Of a stretch of 12,900 bases of DNA, positions 1-6,620 are shown one piece after another (position 1 is the first letter of the stretch; the number at the start of each line of letters is the position of its first letter). The notes beneath the pieces are model-generated. The model was not told the DNA's origin. It worked only from the letters and a program-made list of their open reading frames with translations, and did not search any database. Both the position numbers and the translations under genes were made by a program. Origin of the DNA: Sphingomonadaceae bacterium (lineage in GTDB: Bacteria; Pseudomonadota; Alphaproteobacteria; Sphingomonadales; Sphingomonadaceae); NCBI GenBank assembly GCA_016462305.1, contig JAEMTM010000034.1, forward strand, positions 2,379 through 15,278. The letters run 5' to 3'.

Positions 1-80
1 GACGGAGCTGCCGATCGCAATTTTGCGACCAATGCGTGGTTCATGCATAAAAATACGCCTTTCAGCGATTGAATTCATAT

Positions 81-97
81 TTAGGGTCAGGACCTAA
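81..97. repeat. short imperfect palindrome upstream of the first gene
   Basis: An imperfect inverted repeat: TTA, then GGTC, a 2-nt centre, GACC, then TAA, with one extra G in the left arm. It sits 69 bp before the preferred start of the pyrimidine nucleotidase, in a stretch with no confident gene. It could be an operator or a relic of a mobile-element end; nothing visible decides. Bases 1-72 hold only short open stretches: a plus-strand one ending with TGA at 70-72, and a minus-strand one that could start at 78. I recognise neither. Confidence 0.3.
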
Positions 98-165
98 GCA
101 CGTTTCGCTTTCGCTAATCTTAACGTCCCCGTTGAGTAAAGATGGGTTTCTGGCTAGGTGGCTGG

Positions 166-840
166 ATGCATTTATCTTTCAGTCATATCGACAATTGGAT
201 TTTTGATCTAGACCTTACCCTTTATGGGCCTGAGGCAAATATCATGGCGCAAGTGCGGGACCGCATTGCGTTATATGTTGAACGGTTTTTCAACATCGAT
301 TCTGATGCTGCGCACCAAATTCGGCACGCTTATTGGAAAAAATATGGAACCACGCTGGGCGGATTAATGGCCGAACATGCTGTCGACCCGCATGGGTATC
401 TTGATTTCGTCCATGATGTGGACATGACCCTATTGCAGCCCGCCGCCGATTTGCGCGGCCAGATCGAGGCTTTACCGGGGCGCAAGTTGATTTTCACGAA
501 CGCAGATGCGCCTTATGCGCAGCGGGTTCTGACCGCGCGCGGCCTTGATGGCGTGTTTGAGGATATATTCGACATTCACCGGATGCAGCATCTGCCAAAG
601 CCTGCATCTGCGAGTTATGACAGGCTGTGCACTGAGCTACAGATCGATCCGACCCGCGCACTTTTTGTCGAGGATTCGGCCCATAATCTTGGTCCGGCCA
701 AGGCCTTGGGCATGACAACTATTTGGGTGAATCATGACGTCGAAGCTGATAGCAGTGCCGAAGAACCATTTATTGATCATGAGATTGCCGACTTGAGCGG
801 GTGGCTTTCCTCAATCCATGCCATTGAAAGAACGATATGA
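166..840 (+). CDS. HAD-superfamily pyrimidine 5'-nucleotidase
   Basis: A haloacid dehalogenase-type phosphatase of the SDT1-like pyrimidine 5'-nucleotidase group, a cytosolic enzyme that removes phosphate from nucleoside monophosphates; its natural substrate here is not shown. Counting from the ATG at 166 (224 residues), motif I is DLDLT with nucleophile Asp14 and Asp16. Motif II is the TN pair at 111-112 after a hydrophobic strand, motif III is Lys145 in LPKP, and motif IV is FVEDS with Glu169/Asp170. Many relatives have DLDNTLYP at motif I; this protein has Leu and Gly at the variable positions. An upstream in-frame ATG lies at 142, but the one at 166 has AGGTGG 4 nt before it and gives the usual short N-terminus, so I prefer 166. 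It overlaps dapD by ATGA, which implies co-translation. HAD class is firm; substrate is family inference. Confidence 0.9.
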   Translation: MHLSFSHIDNWIFDLDLTLYGPEANIMAQVRDRIALYVERFFNIDSDAAHQIRHAYWKKYGTTLGGLMAEHAVDPHGYLDFVHDVDMTLLQPAADLRGQIEALPGRKLIFTNADAPYAQRVLTARGLDGVFEDIFDIHRMQHLPKPASASYDRLCTELQIDPTRALFVEDSAHNLGPAKALGMTTIWVNHDVEADSSAEEPFIDHEIADLSGWLSSIHAIERTI

Positions 841-1676
841 CTGACCAACTTGCCACGATCATTGATGCTGCATGGGATGCCCGCGACAGCATTTCCAGCT
901 TTACCCAAGGCGAAGTGCGCGACGCGGTGCAGACGGCCTTGGCTGGCCTAGATGACGGGTCGTTCCGCGTGGCTGAGAAGCTTTCGGGCAGTTGGCAGGT
1001 CCACCAGTATTTGAAAAAAGCTGTGCTTTTGTCGTTCCGCCTGAATGACAATGTTGTGGTCGATGGTGGGGCGTCCGGTGCGCCTGCTTATGACAAGGTT
1101 CCGTCTAAATTCGGCGGTTGGGATGCCGACCGTTTCCGCAATGCAGGTTTCCGCGTCGTGCCCGGGGCCGTGGCCCGACATGGCAGCTATATCGGCAAAA
1201 ACGTCATCCTGATGCCAAGCTTTGTCAACATTGGCGCGCGCGTGGATGATGGGACGATGGTCGATACATGGGCTACCGTCGGCAGTTGTGCGCAAATCGG
1301 CAAGAATGTGCATTTGTCCGGTGGCGTTGGCATTGGGGGCGTTTTGGAACCACTTCAGGCCGGGCCAGTGATCATCGAAGACAATTGCTTCATTGGTGCG
1401 CGGTCGGAGGTTGTCGAAGGCGTGATCGTCGAAGAAGGCGCGGTGCTGTCCATGGGCGTGTTCATCAGTTCAACCAGCAAGATTATCGATCGCACGACAG
1501 GCGAGATATTCGTTGGCCGCGTCCCCGCTTACTCGGTCGTGGTGCCGGGCTCAATCCCCGGAAAGGCCTTGCCCGACGGCAGCCCTGGACCCAATTTGTC
1601 CTGTGCCGTCATCGTCAAACGCGTCGATGCGCAGACCCGTGCAAAGACCGCAATCAACGACCTGTTGAGGGATTAA
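837..1676 (+). CDS. dapD: 2,3,4,5-tetrahydropyridine-2,6-dicarboxylate N-succinyltransferase
   Basis: Transfers succinyl from succinyl-CoA to tetrahydrodipicolinate in the succinylase branch of the diaminopimelate/lysine pathway, feeding lysine and peptidoglycan synthesis in the cytoplasm. The 279 residues match the usual family length. An alpha-helical N-terminus (about 1-100) precedes a left-handed beta-helix of hexapeptide repeats (about 105-240) with the hallmark stretch DTWATVGSCAQIGKN near 143-157 and GGVGIGGVLEP at 162-172. Asp143 and Glu191 sit where the catalytic Asp and Glu described for the mycobacterial enzyme would fall (inference from position). The C-terminal GPNLSCAVIVKRVD segment is also typical. 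The start codon overlaps the stop of the upstream nucleotidase (ATGA), so the two genes look translationally coupled. Trimeric assembly is known for the family. Confidence 0.97.
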   Translation: MTDQLATIIDAAWDARDSISSFTQGEVRDAVQTALAGLDDGSFRVAEKLSGSWQVHQYLKKAVLLSFRLNDNVVVDGGASGAPAYDKVPSKFGGWDADRFRNAGFRVVPGAVARHGSYIGKNVILMPSFVNIGARVDDGTMVDTWATVGSCAQIGKNVHLSGGVGIGGVLEPLQAGPVIIEDNCFIGARSEVVEGVIVEEGAVLSMGVFISSTSKIIDRTTGEIFVGRVPAYSVVVPGSIPGKALPDGSPGPNLSCAVIVKRVDAQTRAKTAINDLLRD

Positions 1677-1692
1677 CTCGACGAGCCGAGTT
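1675..1692 (+). terminator. possible weak terminator after dapD
   Basis: AACTCG (1675-1680) pairs perfectly with CGAGTT (1687-1692) around a 6-nt loop and is followed by TCTT. The stem starts inside the dapD stop codon. It is only 6 bp with a short, broken U-run, so it is a weak intrinsic terminator at best. Confidence 0.3.
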
Positions 1693-1710
1693 TCTTGTGT
1701 GGCAATCATC

Positions 1711-1739
1711 TTGCAATTCGGACTGAATCGCTCCATAAC
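1711..1739 (+). promoter_or_regulatory. candidate sigma70-type promoter
   Basis: TTGCAA (1711-1716) and CATAAC (1734-1739) are separated by 17 bp; each matches the -35 and -10 consensus at four of six positions. Transcription from here would cover the 30-codon ORF, both inverted repeats and the DUF465 gene. Prediction by eye only. Confidence 0.3.
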
Positions 1740-1789
1740 ATTCAGGCGGACCGGGCCCCTCTGACGCTCGCTTCTTCGGAAGGAACGTG

Positions 1790-1882
1790 ATGTCGGCCGC
1801 ATCGGATGTTTCCGGTGCAGTGGTCAGGCGGTCTTCAAATACCCCCGAAATACGTTTGGCCATGCCCGGAACATCCGATTGA
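1790..1882 (+). CDS. possible 30-residue small protein or leader peptide
   Basis: ATG at 1790 has an excellent AAGGA-type ribosome binding site (GGAAGGAA, 1778-1785) 4 nt before it and reads 30 codons to TGA at 1880-1882, 30 bp before the DUF465 gene. The peptide starts MSAASDVSG, is rich in Ser, Ala and Val, and has no domain or membrane segment that I recognise. Most of the ORF lies inside an inverted repeat with 14-bp arms (1801-1879), so translation would disturb that fold. It may be a leader peptide, a small protein or chance. The ribosome binding site is the main support. Confidence 0.25.
   Translation: MSAASDVSGAVVRRSSNTPEIRLAMPGTSD
1801..1879. repeat. inverted repeat, 14-bp arms with one bulge, 50-bp spacer
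   Basis: The left arm 1801-1815 (ATCGGATGTTTCCGG) is the reverse complement of the right arm 1866-1879 (CCGGAACATCCGAT) except for one extra T in the left arm. The arms enclose 50 bp. In RNA this gives a strong stem closing a long loop, in the gap between dapD and the DUF465 gene. It could be a structured leader, a small RNA or the ends of a degraded small mobile element; there is no transposase and no recognisable target-site duplication. Confidence 0.6.
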
Positions 1883-1900
1883 ACTTAAACTTATGTTCAA
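1879..1900. repeat. short inverted repeat just before the DUF465 ribosome binding site
   Basis: TTGAAC (1879-1884) and GTTCAA (1895-1900) form a perfect 6-bp inverted repeat around a 10-bp A/T-rich spacer, ending one base before the AGAGGA ribosome binding site of the DUF465 gene. It could be a protein-binding operator or an RNA hairpin affecting translation. It directly adjoins the larger inverted repeat. Confidence 0.4.
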
Positions 1901-1912
1901 AGAGGATGCGCT

Positions 1913-2107
1913 ATGACTTTTTCGTCATTTCGATTGATGCAATATCACCAGAAGATTGACCGCGAATTGCGCGCCGAAATCACTCGGCGTTGGCCAGATA
2001 TTTTTCGCGTTCAAAAACTAAAGCGGCTTAAGCTGGCAATCAAGGATCGTCTTGAAGGCCAAGCCAAAGCATCTTCGCGGCGGCCATTGCGTCTTAACAA
2101 AATCTAA
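1913..2107 (+). CDS. DUF465 (YdcH-like) small protein
   Basis: A 64-residue basic, helical protein. The core, from about residue 8 to 50, has the pattern of the DUF465/YdcH family: an N-terminal helix with H-x-x-[ILV]-D (HQKID at 12-16), then a turn with WPD, then a charged helix containing LKRLKLAIKDRL (36-47). Such proteins are small cytosolic helical hairpins of unknown function, common in alphaproteobacteria. The start is supported by AGAGGA with a 6-nt spacer. The C-terminus is Arg/Lys-rich and beyond the family core. It stands apart from dapD behind a 236-bp gap and is followed by a strong hairpin, so it may be its own transcript or be co-read with terC. Assignment is by pattern recall, hence not full confidence. 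Confidence 0.75.
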   Translation: MTFSSFRLMQYHQKIDRELRAEITRRWPDIFRVQKLKRLKLAIKDRLEGQAKASSRRPLRLNKI

Positions 2108-2122
2108 TATTTGAAACTTAGC

Positions 2123-2150
2123 CACCACGCGGATTGTCGTCCGCGTGGTG
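2123..2150 (+). promoter_or_regulatory. perfect 11-bp hairpin between DUF465 and terC
   Basis: CACCACGCGGA (2123-2133), a 6-nt loop TTGTCG, then the exact reverse complement TCCGCGTGGTG (2140-2150). There is no U-run on either side, so it is not a classical intrinsic terminator. It ends 30 nt before the TerC start and would form a stable structure in the terC leader, or protect the 3' end of the DUF465 message. TerC/Alx genes elsewhere can be controlled by RNA leaders (yybP-ykoY class), but the gap here is only 73 nt and no such motif is apparent. Confidence 0.55.
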
Positions 2151-2180
2151 CATCGCATTGCGTAAAACAGGGAATATTTC

Positions 2181-3170
2181 ATGGAATTTTTGACAATGGA
2201 CTGGTTGGGGACACCAGTTTGGTTTTGGCTCGCTTTTCTAAGCATTGTTGTCGCGTTGACAGCCTTTGACCTTGGCATCCTGCATAAGGAGGACAAGGAA
2301 ATGGGCATCGCCGAAAGCCTGAAGCTGTCCGCTTTCTATATCAGCATTGCCATGCTGTTTGGCCTATGGGTCTGGTTCCAAAAGGGTGCCGACTTGGGCA
2401 TGAAATATTATACGGGCTTTTTCATCGAAAAGGCGCTGTCGATTGACAATGTCTTTGTCATCAGCCTGATTTTCACCTTTTTCGCGATACCACGCAAATA
2501 TCAATATCGTGCGCTTTTGTGGGGCATTGTCGCGGTCATTGTGTTGCGCGGCCTCATGATCGCTGCGGGCGCGGCCATTGTGCAGGAATATGGCTGGACG
2601 CTGTATATTTTTGCCGGCTTCCTTATTGCGACCGGCATCAAGATGCTGTTCACCGGTGATCAGGAAATGGACGTCGCCAAAAACCCGGTCGTCAAATATA
2701 TCTCGACGCATATGCGCGTGACCAAAGAGCTGCATGACGAGAAGTTCTTCGTCAAGGTGCCGGACGAGAAGACCGGCAAGATGGTCCGCGCAGCGACGCC
2801 CTTGTTCCTTGCGCTGGTGGTCATCAACTTGGCCGACTTGGTGTTTGCGGTGGACTCGGTGCCAGCGATCTTTGCGATCACCACCGATACGTTCATTGTC
2901 TACACGTCAAACATCATGGCCATATTGGGCCTACGTGCGCTGTATTTCGCATTGGCGGCGATGGTTCATCGTTTCCATTATCTCAAATACGCGCTGGCGC
3001 TGGTTTTGGTCTTCATTGGGTCTAAAATTTTCGTATCCGACTTCCTTATGGAAGGCGACAAATTCCCGCCGGTGTTGAGCCTTGGCGTGACCTTCGGCCT
3101 TATCTTGGGCGGCATTGGTTACTCGCTGTGGAAGACAAAGGACGACGACCAATCACATGTGCAGCATTGA
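2181..3170 (+). CDS. TerC/Alx-family integral membrane protein
   Basis: A 329-residue polytopic inner-membrane protein of the TerC family (Alx-like branch), linked in well-studied members to manganese export and metal/pH homeostasis, historically to tellurite resistance. Several hydrophobic segments are visible: about 12-32, 48-66, 85-104, 111-133, 137-154, and four or five more after residue 200. The two signature intramembrane acidic motifs are present: EKALSIDNVFVISLIF near 83-98 and LADLVFAVDSVPAIFAIT near 217-234. They form the internal repeat expected of the family. A charged cytosolic loop (about 160-205) separates the halves. The start has AGGGAA 6 nt upstream. Its stop codon directly abuts the stop of the convergent HNH gene. 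Metal substrate is family inference; no tellurite operon genes are nearby. Confidence 0.93.
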   Translation: MEFLTMDWLGTPVWFWLAFLSIVVALTAFDLGILHKEDKEMGIAESLKLSAFYISIAMLFGLWVWFQKGADLGMKYYTGFFIEKALSIDNVFVISLIFTFFAIPRKYQYRALLWGIVAVIVLRGLMIAAGAAIVQEYGWTLYIFAGFLIATGIKMLFTGDQEMDVAKNPVVKYISTHMRVTKELHDEKFFVKVPDEKTGKMVRAATPLFLALVVINLADLVFAVDSVPAIFAITTDTFIVYTSNIMAILGLRALYFALAAMVHRFHYLKYALALVLVFIGSKIFVSDFLMEGDKFPPVLSLGVTFGLILGGIGYSLWKTKDDDQSHVQH

Positions 3171-3491
3171 TTAACGCCGGTCTTTGGTCGGTGCGTTAAA
3201 GTCGGGCGGTTTGTTGGCTATCCAGTCGACAAACCGCCCGATTTCTTCATGCGCCAATAAAGCATCGACAGTAGCGAAACGCTTTTCGAGATCGCTGTTG
3301 GTGAAATTGGCGTGGATCGTCCGGTGGCAGATCGGGTGCACCGGTTGCCGTTCTTTCCCACCCCGGCTTTTCGGCACAGGGTGATGCCATTCGGTCACAT
3401 TGCCCATTGGGCGCGCGCAGAGCCAGCAGCTCAATTCTGGCTCTGCTGACGCTTCGTCCGCTTCGTAATGATCGCGAATTTTGCGCGCCAT
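3171..3491 (-). CDS. small HNH-family endonuclease
   Basis: A 106-residue protein with an HNH (beta-beta-alpha-metal) nuclease core. CWLC (Cys22, Cys25) and Cys55/His60 look like structural zinc ligands, EWHHPVP (His36, His37) carries the catalytic histidine, and PICHRTIH (53-60) forms the metal site with the helix. The C-terminal 45 residues are helical and uncharacterised. Such short stand-alone HNH proteins are common in alphaproteobacterial chromosomes; the role (repair, housekeeping or defence) is unknown. It is the last gene of the minus-strand run, 33 bp after the M20 hydrolase. Its stop adjoins the TerC stop with no gap. The ribosome binding site is only a weak GGA 10 nt upstream. No methylase, phage or toxin partner is nearby, so restriction or homing is not indicated. 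Confidence 0.85.
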   Translation of the reverse strand: MARKIRDHYEADEASAEPELSCWLCARPMGNVTEWHHPVPKSRGGKERQPVHPICHRTIHANFTNSDLEKRFATVDALLAHEEIGRFVDWIANKPPDFNAPTKDRR

Positions 3492-3524
3492 AATGGCTTT
3501 TCCTATACTCTGCTTGGCCAGCGA

Positions 3525-4859
3525 TTAGTTTTTGCTTGGCCCAAGCAAATCGAGCACCGCAGCGGTCGTTGCCTCAATCCCCAGCCGTACGGATGATTCC
3601 GGATCGATTTTGAACAAAGGCGAATGGTGGCCAGCCACGGGAGGTCCGCCATTTTTTGCGGCAGCGATCCATTCAGGCTTCGTCCCGCCAACAGCGAAAT
3701 AATAGCCCGGAATGCCATGTTTCTGATCGACGAAGAAGGCGAAGTCTTCCGCGCCCATTGTCGTCTGGCGGAATGGTGTCACCACATCCTTACCCAAGGC
3801 ATCGGCAATGGCCCCGTTCAAGCGGCGGGCAAGCGCGCCATCATTGACCGTGACCGGCGTGCTTTCCGTCACGGTGACAATCGGCAATCTGTCTGCGGGC
3901 AAGCCATGTGCGGCACCAATGCCCTTGGCAACACGCTCAATGGAGGCAATGAGCTGGTCGCGCACCGCCTGATTGTTGGAACGCACCGTTACCTGCAAGT
4001 CCGCATATTCGGATATGATATTATGCTTTGTTCCGGCATGGAAAGCGCCAACGGTAATCACGCCGGGGTCCAACGGTCCCTTTTCGCGGCTGATGATCGA
4101 TTGAAGACCGACAACGATCTGCGAGGCAATATAGACCGGGTCGCGGCCCAAATGGGGCGCTGCGCCATGGGTGGCAATGCCGGGAACGCGAATATCAACG
4201 CTGTCCGCCGACGAATATTGAATGCCTTCTGAGGCGGAGATTTTACCGGTCTCAAGCTCTGCTGCGACATGGAAGGCCAATGCATAATCCGGCTTTGGAA
4301 AACGGGTGTAGAGCCCGTCTGCGATCATCGCCTTTGCGCCGCCGACGCGTTCTTCGGCAGGCTGAACAATGAACAATACTGTCCCCTTCCAACGATCCTT
4401 CATCCGCGCCAACTGGCGCGCTGTGCCTACTAATGCGGTGATATGCACATCATGGCCACACGCGTGCATCACGGGCATTTCAAGGCCATCGACCCCGACC
4501 TGTTTCACCGTCGACGCATTGGCAAGACCGGAGCGTTCTTGCACAGGCAGGCCGTCCATGTCCGCACGGACAAGGACGACTGGTCCATCACCGTTTTTCA
4601 ACATGCCAACGACGCCAGTGCCGCCGACTTTCTCGGTCACGACCATGCCGGGCACGGCGCGCAGTTCCTGCGCCATACGCGCGGCGGTCTTAAATTCGCG
4701 GAATGACAATTCGGGGTTGCGATGGAAATGGTCCCACAGGCTCGCCAGCGACTTGTCATAATCCGCCTTAATCGAGTCTGCGTAATCTGGCTGCGCGACT
4801 GCTGGCGTTACGACCAACGCGCTGGCCAAGAATGCACCCAAAATAGACCTTTTAATCAT
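3525..4859 (-). CDS. exported M20-family amidohydrolase
   Basis: A zinc-dependent hydrolase of peptidase family M20 (M20D; hippuricase/IAA-amino acid hydrolase/N-acyl amino acid amidohydrolase group), 444 residues. An N-terminal signal peptide (basic start, hydrophobic 5-20, cleavage near AVAQ at 20-23) sends it to the periplasm. Metal-binding residues are visible: Cys134 and His136 in HACGHDVH, Glu169/Glu170 in QPAEE, His197 in AFHVAAE, and the C-terminal HHSPLF (His411/His412). The central part (about 210-325) is the dimerisation lid with THGAAPH. The start has a strong GGGGGAAG ribosome binding site. It lies 49 bp after the serine hydrolase on the same strand, so probably in one operon. 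It likely cleaves an amide or N-acyl amino acid; the substrate cannot be read from sequence. Confidence 0.92.
   Translation of the reverse strand: MIKRSILGAFLASALVVTPAVAQPDYADSIKADYDKSLASLWDHFHRNPELSFREFKTAARMAQELRAVPGMVVTEKVGGTGVVGMLKNGDGPVVLVRADMDGLPVQERSGLANASTVKQVGVDGLEMPVMHACGHDVHITALVGTARQLARMKDRWKGTVLFIVQPAEERVGGAKAMIADGLYTRFPKPDYALAFHVAAELETGKISASEGIQYSSADSVDIRVPGIATHGAAPHLGRDPVYIASQIVVGLQSIISREKGPLDPGVITVGAFHAGTKHNIISEYADLQVTVRSNNQAVRDQLIASIERVAKGIGAAHGLPADRLPIVTVTESTPVTVNDGALARRLNGAIADALGKDVVTPFRQTTMGAEDFAFFVDQKHGIPGYYFAVGGTKPEWIAAAKNGGPPVAGHHSPLFKIDPESSVRLGIEATTAAVLDLLGPSKN
3531..3549. repeat. 9-bp-arm palindrome over the 3' end of the M20 gene
   Basis: TTTGCTTGG, one C, CCAAGCAAA: perfect 9-bp arms around a single base, covering the last codons of the M20 hydrolase. 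TGCTTGGCC occurs again at 3511-3519 just outside the gene. There is no U-run on either strand, so a terminator is not supported. It may serve as an RNA 3'-end stabiliser or be incidental coding sequence. Confidence 0.35.
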
Positions 4860-4908
4860 CTTACTTCCCCCTGTTATCTCAGTTTTCGGTTATCTATCGC
4901 CCACGCTA

Positions 4909-6066
4909 TCATGGGCAACGGTCAAAGCAGTGCCCAACGGCGGAAAATTCATCGACCATAGTCACATAGCGGTAAAAGCCCCTACGTTCAGAAAGGTTGA
5001 TCCAAAAGCCCGCACGCAGCGAATACGCCTCCCCCACATGGCCGAACCAGCGATGGCCCGCCTTGTCGGTCAACCAATGCACGCCAAGGCCATAGCCTGT
5101 AAAATAACCCTTATCATCATCGCCATTTTTGCCGTCAAAGGTCCAGACGGGGCCAATCATCTGCGCGAAACTTTTGCGTGATAATAAAGGTGCGCCATCG
5201 CGCAAAAGCAATTGACCGATTTTTGCCAGATCGCCCGCCGAAATACGTAAGCCGCCCTGCGGGCTAAACGCCGACCCGTTGCGGCCAAGCACATAGAGCT
5301 TATCAACGTCACAGCTTCCGTCGCTGGCGGGGTAAACTGCGCATGGGTCAGGCCCGTTCATCGGCGCATCCCGGGCAAGGTCTCCATTGGGTCGCAGCAA
5401 ACTGACCGCCTGCGCACGCCGTCCGTCGCTGCACCCGGCACCCCAATTATAGCAGGCATCCAGCCCAAGCGGCGTCAACACCAGCCGCGCCATCAGCCGG
5501 TCAAAGCGTTCGCCCGTTGCACCCTCCATCACCGCCGCGATCAACGGCGAATTGATATTGGCGTAAGAAAAATATGTGCCCGGCGCGTGGTTCATATCCC
5601 ACGCCTTTGGGTCGACAAGCACGGCCTCAAGACTGCCATCAAGCGGCACGATATAATCCACAGAGTCACGTAAACCGCTTTGATGCGATAACAAGGCGCG
5701 CAAGGTAATCGGTGCATCGGGAAAGGCCGGATTGCGGACACGCCAACCCAGATAGTCATTCACGTCGCGATCGAGATCAAGGGTGCCTTGCTCCGATAGG
5801 CGCATGACGCCAATGGCGACCACCAGTTTTGAAATGGACGCGACCCGCGCCGGATCATTTATGGTCACTGGCCGCCCCGCAACGCCGGCATCGCCCTCGA
5901 CTATCGCGGGGGTGATGCTGTCCGATGTGAAATCGACTTTAACCACTGCGGGCCGGATATTGGCTTGGGCAGACAGCGTTTCCGCACCGCCGGTCGCTGC
6001 ACATCCGGAGGCTATCACCGCCGCCAGCGTTGCGCAGACCAACCTTAAGCGGCGCAGGTGCATCAT
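4909..6066 (-). CDS. beta-lactamase-fold serine hydrolase lipoprotein
   Basis: A 385-residue serine hydrolase of the class C beta-lactamase/EstB/DD-peptidase-like family. The N-terminus is a lipoprotein signal (basic MMHLRRLRL, hydrophobic core, ASGC with lipid Cys22), placing it on the periplasmic face of a membrane. The catalytic SxxK is SISK at 77-80, the YxN motif is YAN at 168-170, and the third motif is HVG at 343-345, the HxG form usual in esterase/DD-peptidase-like members. Several Cys pairs (YNWGAGC region, DPC…SCD, the HCFDRC terminus) suggest disulfides. ATG at 6066 overlaps the stop of the upstream DUF3617 gene by 4 bp; a second ATG follows immediately. It may act on a cell-wall peptide or an ester; a beta-lactamase role is not implied by the family alone. 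Confidence 0.88.
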   Translation of the reverse strand: MMHLRRLRLVCATLAAVIASGCAATGGAETLSAQANIRPAVVKVDFTSDSITPAIVEGDAGVAGRPVTINDPARVASISKLVVAIGVMRLSEQGTLDLDRDVNDYLGWRVRNPAFPDAPITLRALLSHQSGLRDSVDYIVPLDGSLEAVLVDPKAWDMNHAPGTYFSYANINSPLIAAVMEGATGERFDRLMARLVLTPLGLDACYNWGAGCSDGRRAQAVSLLRPNGDLARDAPMNGPDPCAVYPASDGSCDVDKLYVLGRNGSAFSPQGGLRISAGDLAKIGQLLLRDGAPLLSRKSFAQMIGPVWTFDGKNGDDDKGYFTGYGLGVHWLTDKAGHRWFGHVGEAYSLRAGFWINLSERRGFYRYVTMVDEFSAVGHCFDRCP

Positions 6067-6620
6067 GGCGCGGGGCAGGTACCCATATATTTGCCCCTTG
6101 CCTTGCCCTGCATGGCGACCTTTCCGACCATCGGCAGGCGGACATCTATTGTGCTGTCATAGTTGAATTCGGTTTCGCCCATGACCCCGGCAAGTTCCAT
6201 GTCCACGCTGCCCATGCTGTCCATGCCGCACGACAATTTCATGCGCACATTTTGTCCGGAAACATCAAATGCCTTGTACACGCATTTTTCAGCGCCATTG
6301 CCGCCAAAGAAATCCGCACCTGGTTTTTTTGCTTCGGCATCGGTCAAGCAGCTTTGGCTGGAGACGTTTTTCGTCAGTTCGTCCATGATCTGCTGCTTTT
6401 CGGCTTTGCCCAGCGTCGGAACATTGATGTCCGCAAAAACGAAATTGGTTTCCCAAAGCCCGGCCTTCATCGGAATGAACGCATCATAGTCCATTTCAGC
6501 CGCGCGCTCTTGGCTGTCGATGATGCCGTTGCCGTCCTTATCCGCGCTGCTGTCGGCGCAAGATGCCAAGCACAGCACGGCCATTGCGGGCAACACCGCC
6601 TGTGTCATCACCATTTTCAT
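6063..6620 (-). CDS. EF-hand/DUF3617 lipoprotein (second paralog)
   Basis: A 185-residue predicted lipoprotein with LASC lipobox (Cys21). Right after it comes a canonical 12-residue EF-hand calcium loop at 27-38 (Asp27, Asp29, Asn31, Asp35, Glu38, with Gly32 at position 6), then a DUF3617 domain starting near KAGLWE (52-57). Four cysteines after the lipid Cys (91, 113, 131, 182) probably form two disulfides. Spacing from EF-hand to the last Cys is identical to that of the upstream paralog, which shows tandem duplication. The function of DUF3617 is unknown; these are typically exported proteobacterial proteins. It overlaps both neighbours by 4 bp (ATGA), so all three genes are translationally coupled. 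Calcium binding is inferred from the loop residues. Confidence 0.85.
   Translation of the reverse strand: MKMVMTQAVLPAMAVLCLASCADSSADKDGNGIIDSQERAAEMDYDAFIPMKAGLWETNFVFADINVPTLGKAEKQQIMDELTKNVSSQSCLTDAEAKKPGADFFGGNGAEKCVYKAFDVSGQNVRMKLSCGMDSMGSVDMELAGVMGETEFNYDSTIDVRLPMVGKVAMQGKARGKYMGTCPAP

Noticed and set aside
1654..1863. Minus-strand frame over the dapD end and the following gap
   Set aside because: No ribosome binding site or known family; it crosses the dapD stop and the inverted repeat. The plus-strand 30-codon ORF has better start signals.
2108..2180. yybP-ykoY manganese riboswitch before terC
   Set aside because: The gap is too short for the full motif and its conserved junction sequences are not visible; only a plain hairpin is present.
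3171..3491. Restriction or homing system around the HNH gene
   Set aside because: No methylase, specificity protein, intron, phage gene or toxin partner in the neighbourhood; it looks like a stand-alone chromosomal HNH protein.
3531..3549. Intrinsic terminator at the end of the M20 gene
   Set aside because: Good palindrome, but it lies within the coding end and is followed on the minus strand by an A-run rather than a U-run.
3624..4232. Plus-strand frame opposite the M20 hydrolase
   Set aside because: Antisense to an intact enzyme with all metal ligands; low-quality composition.
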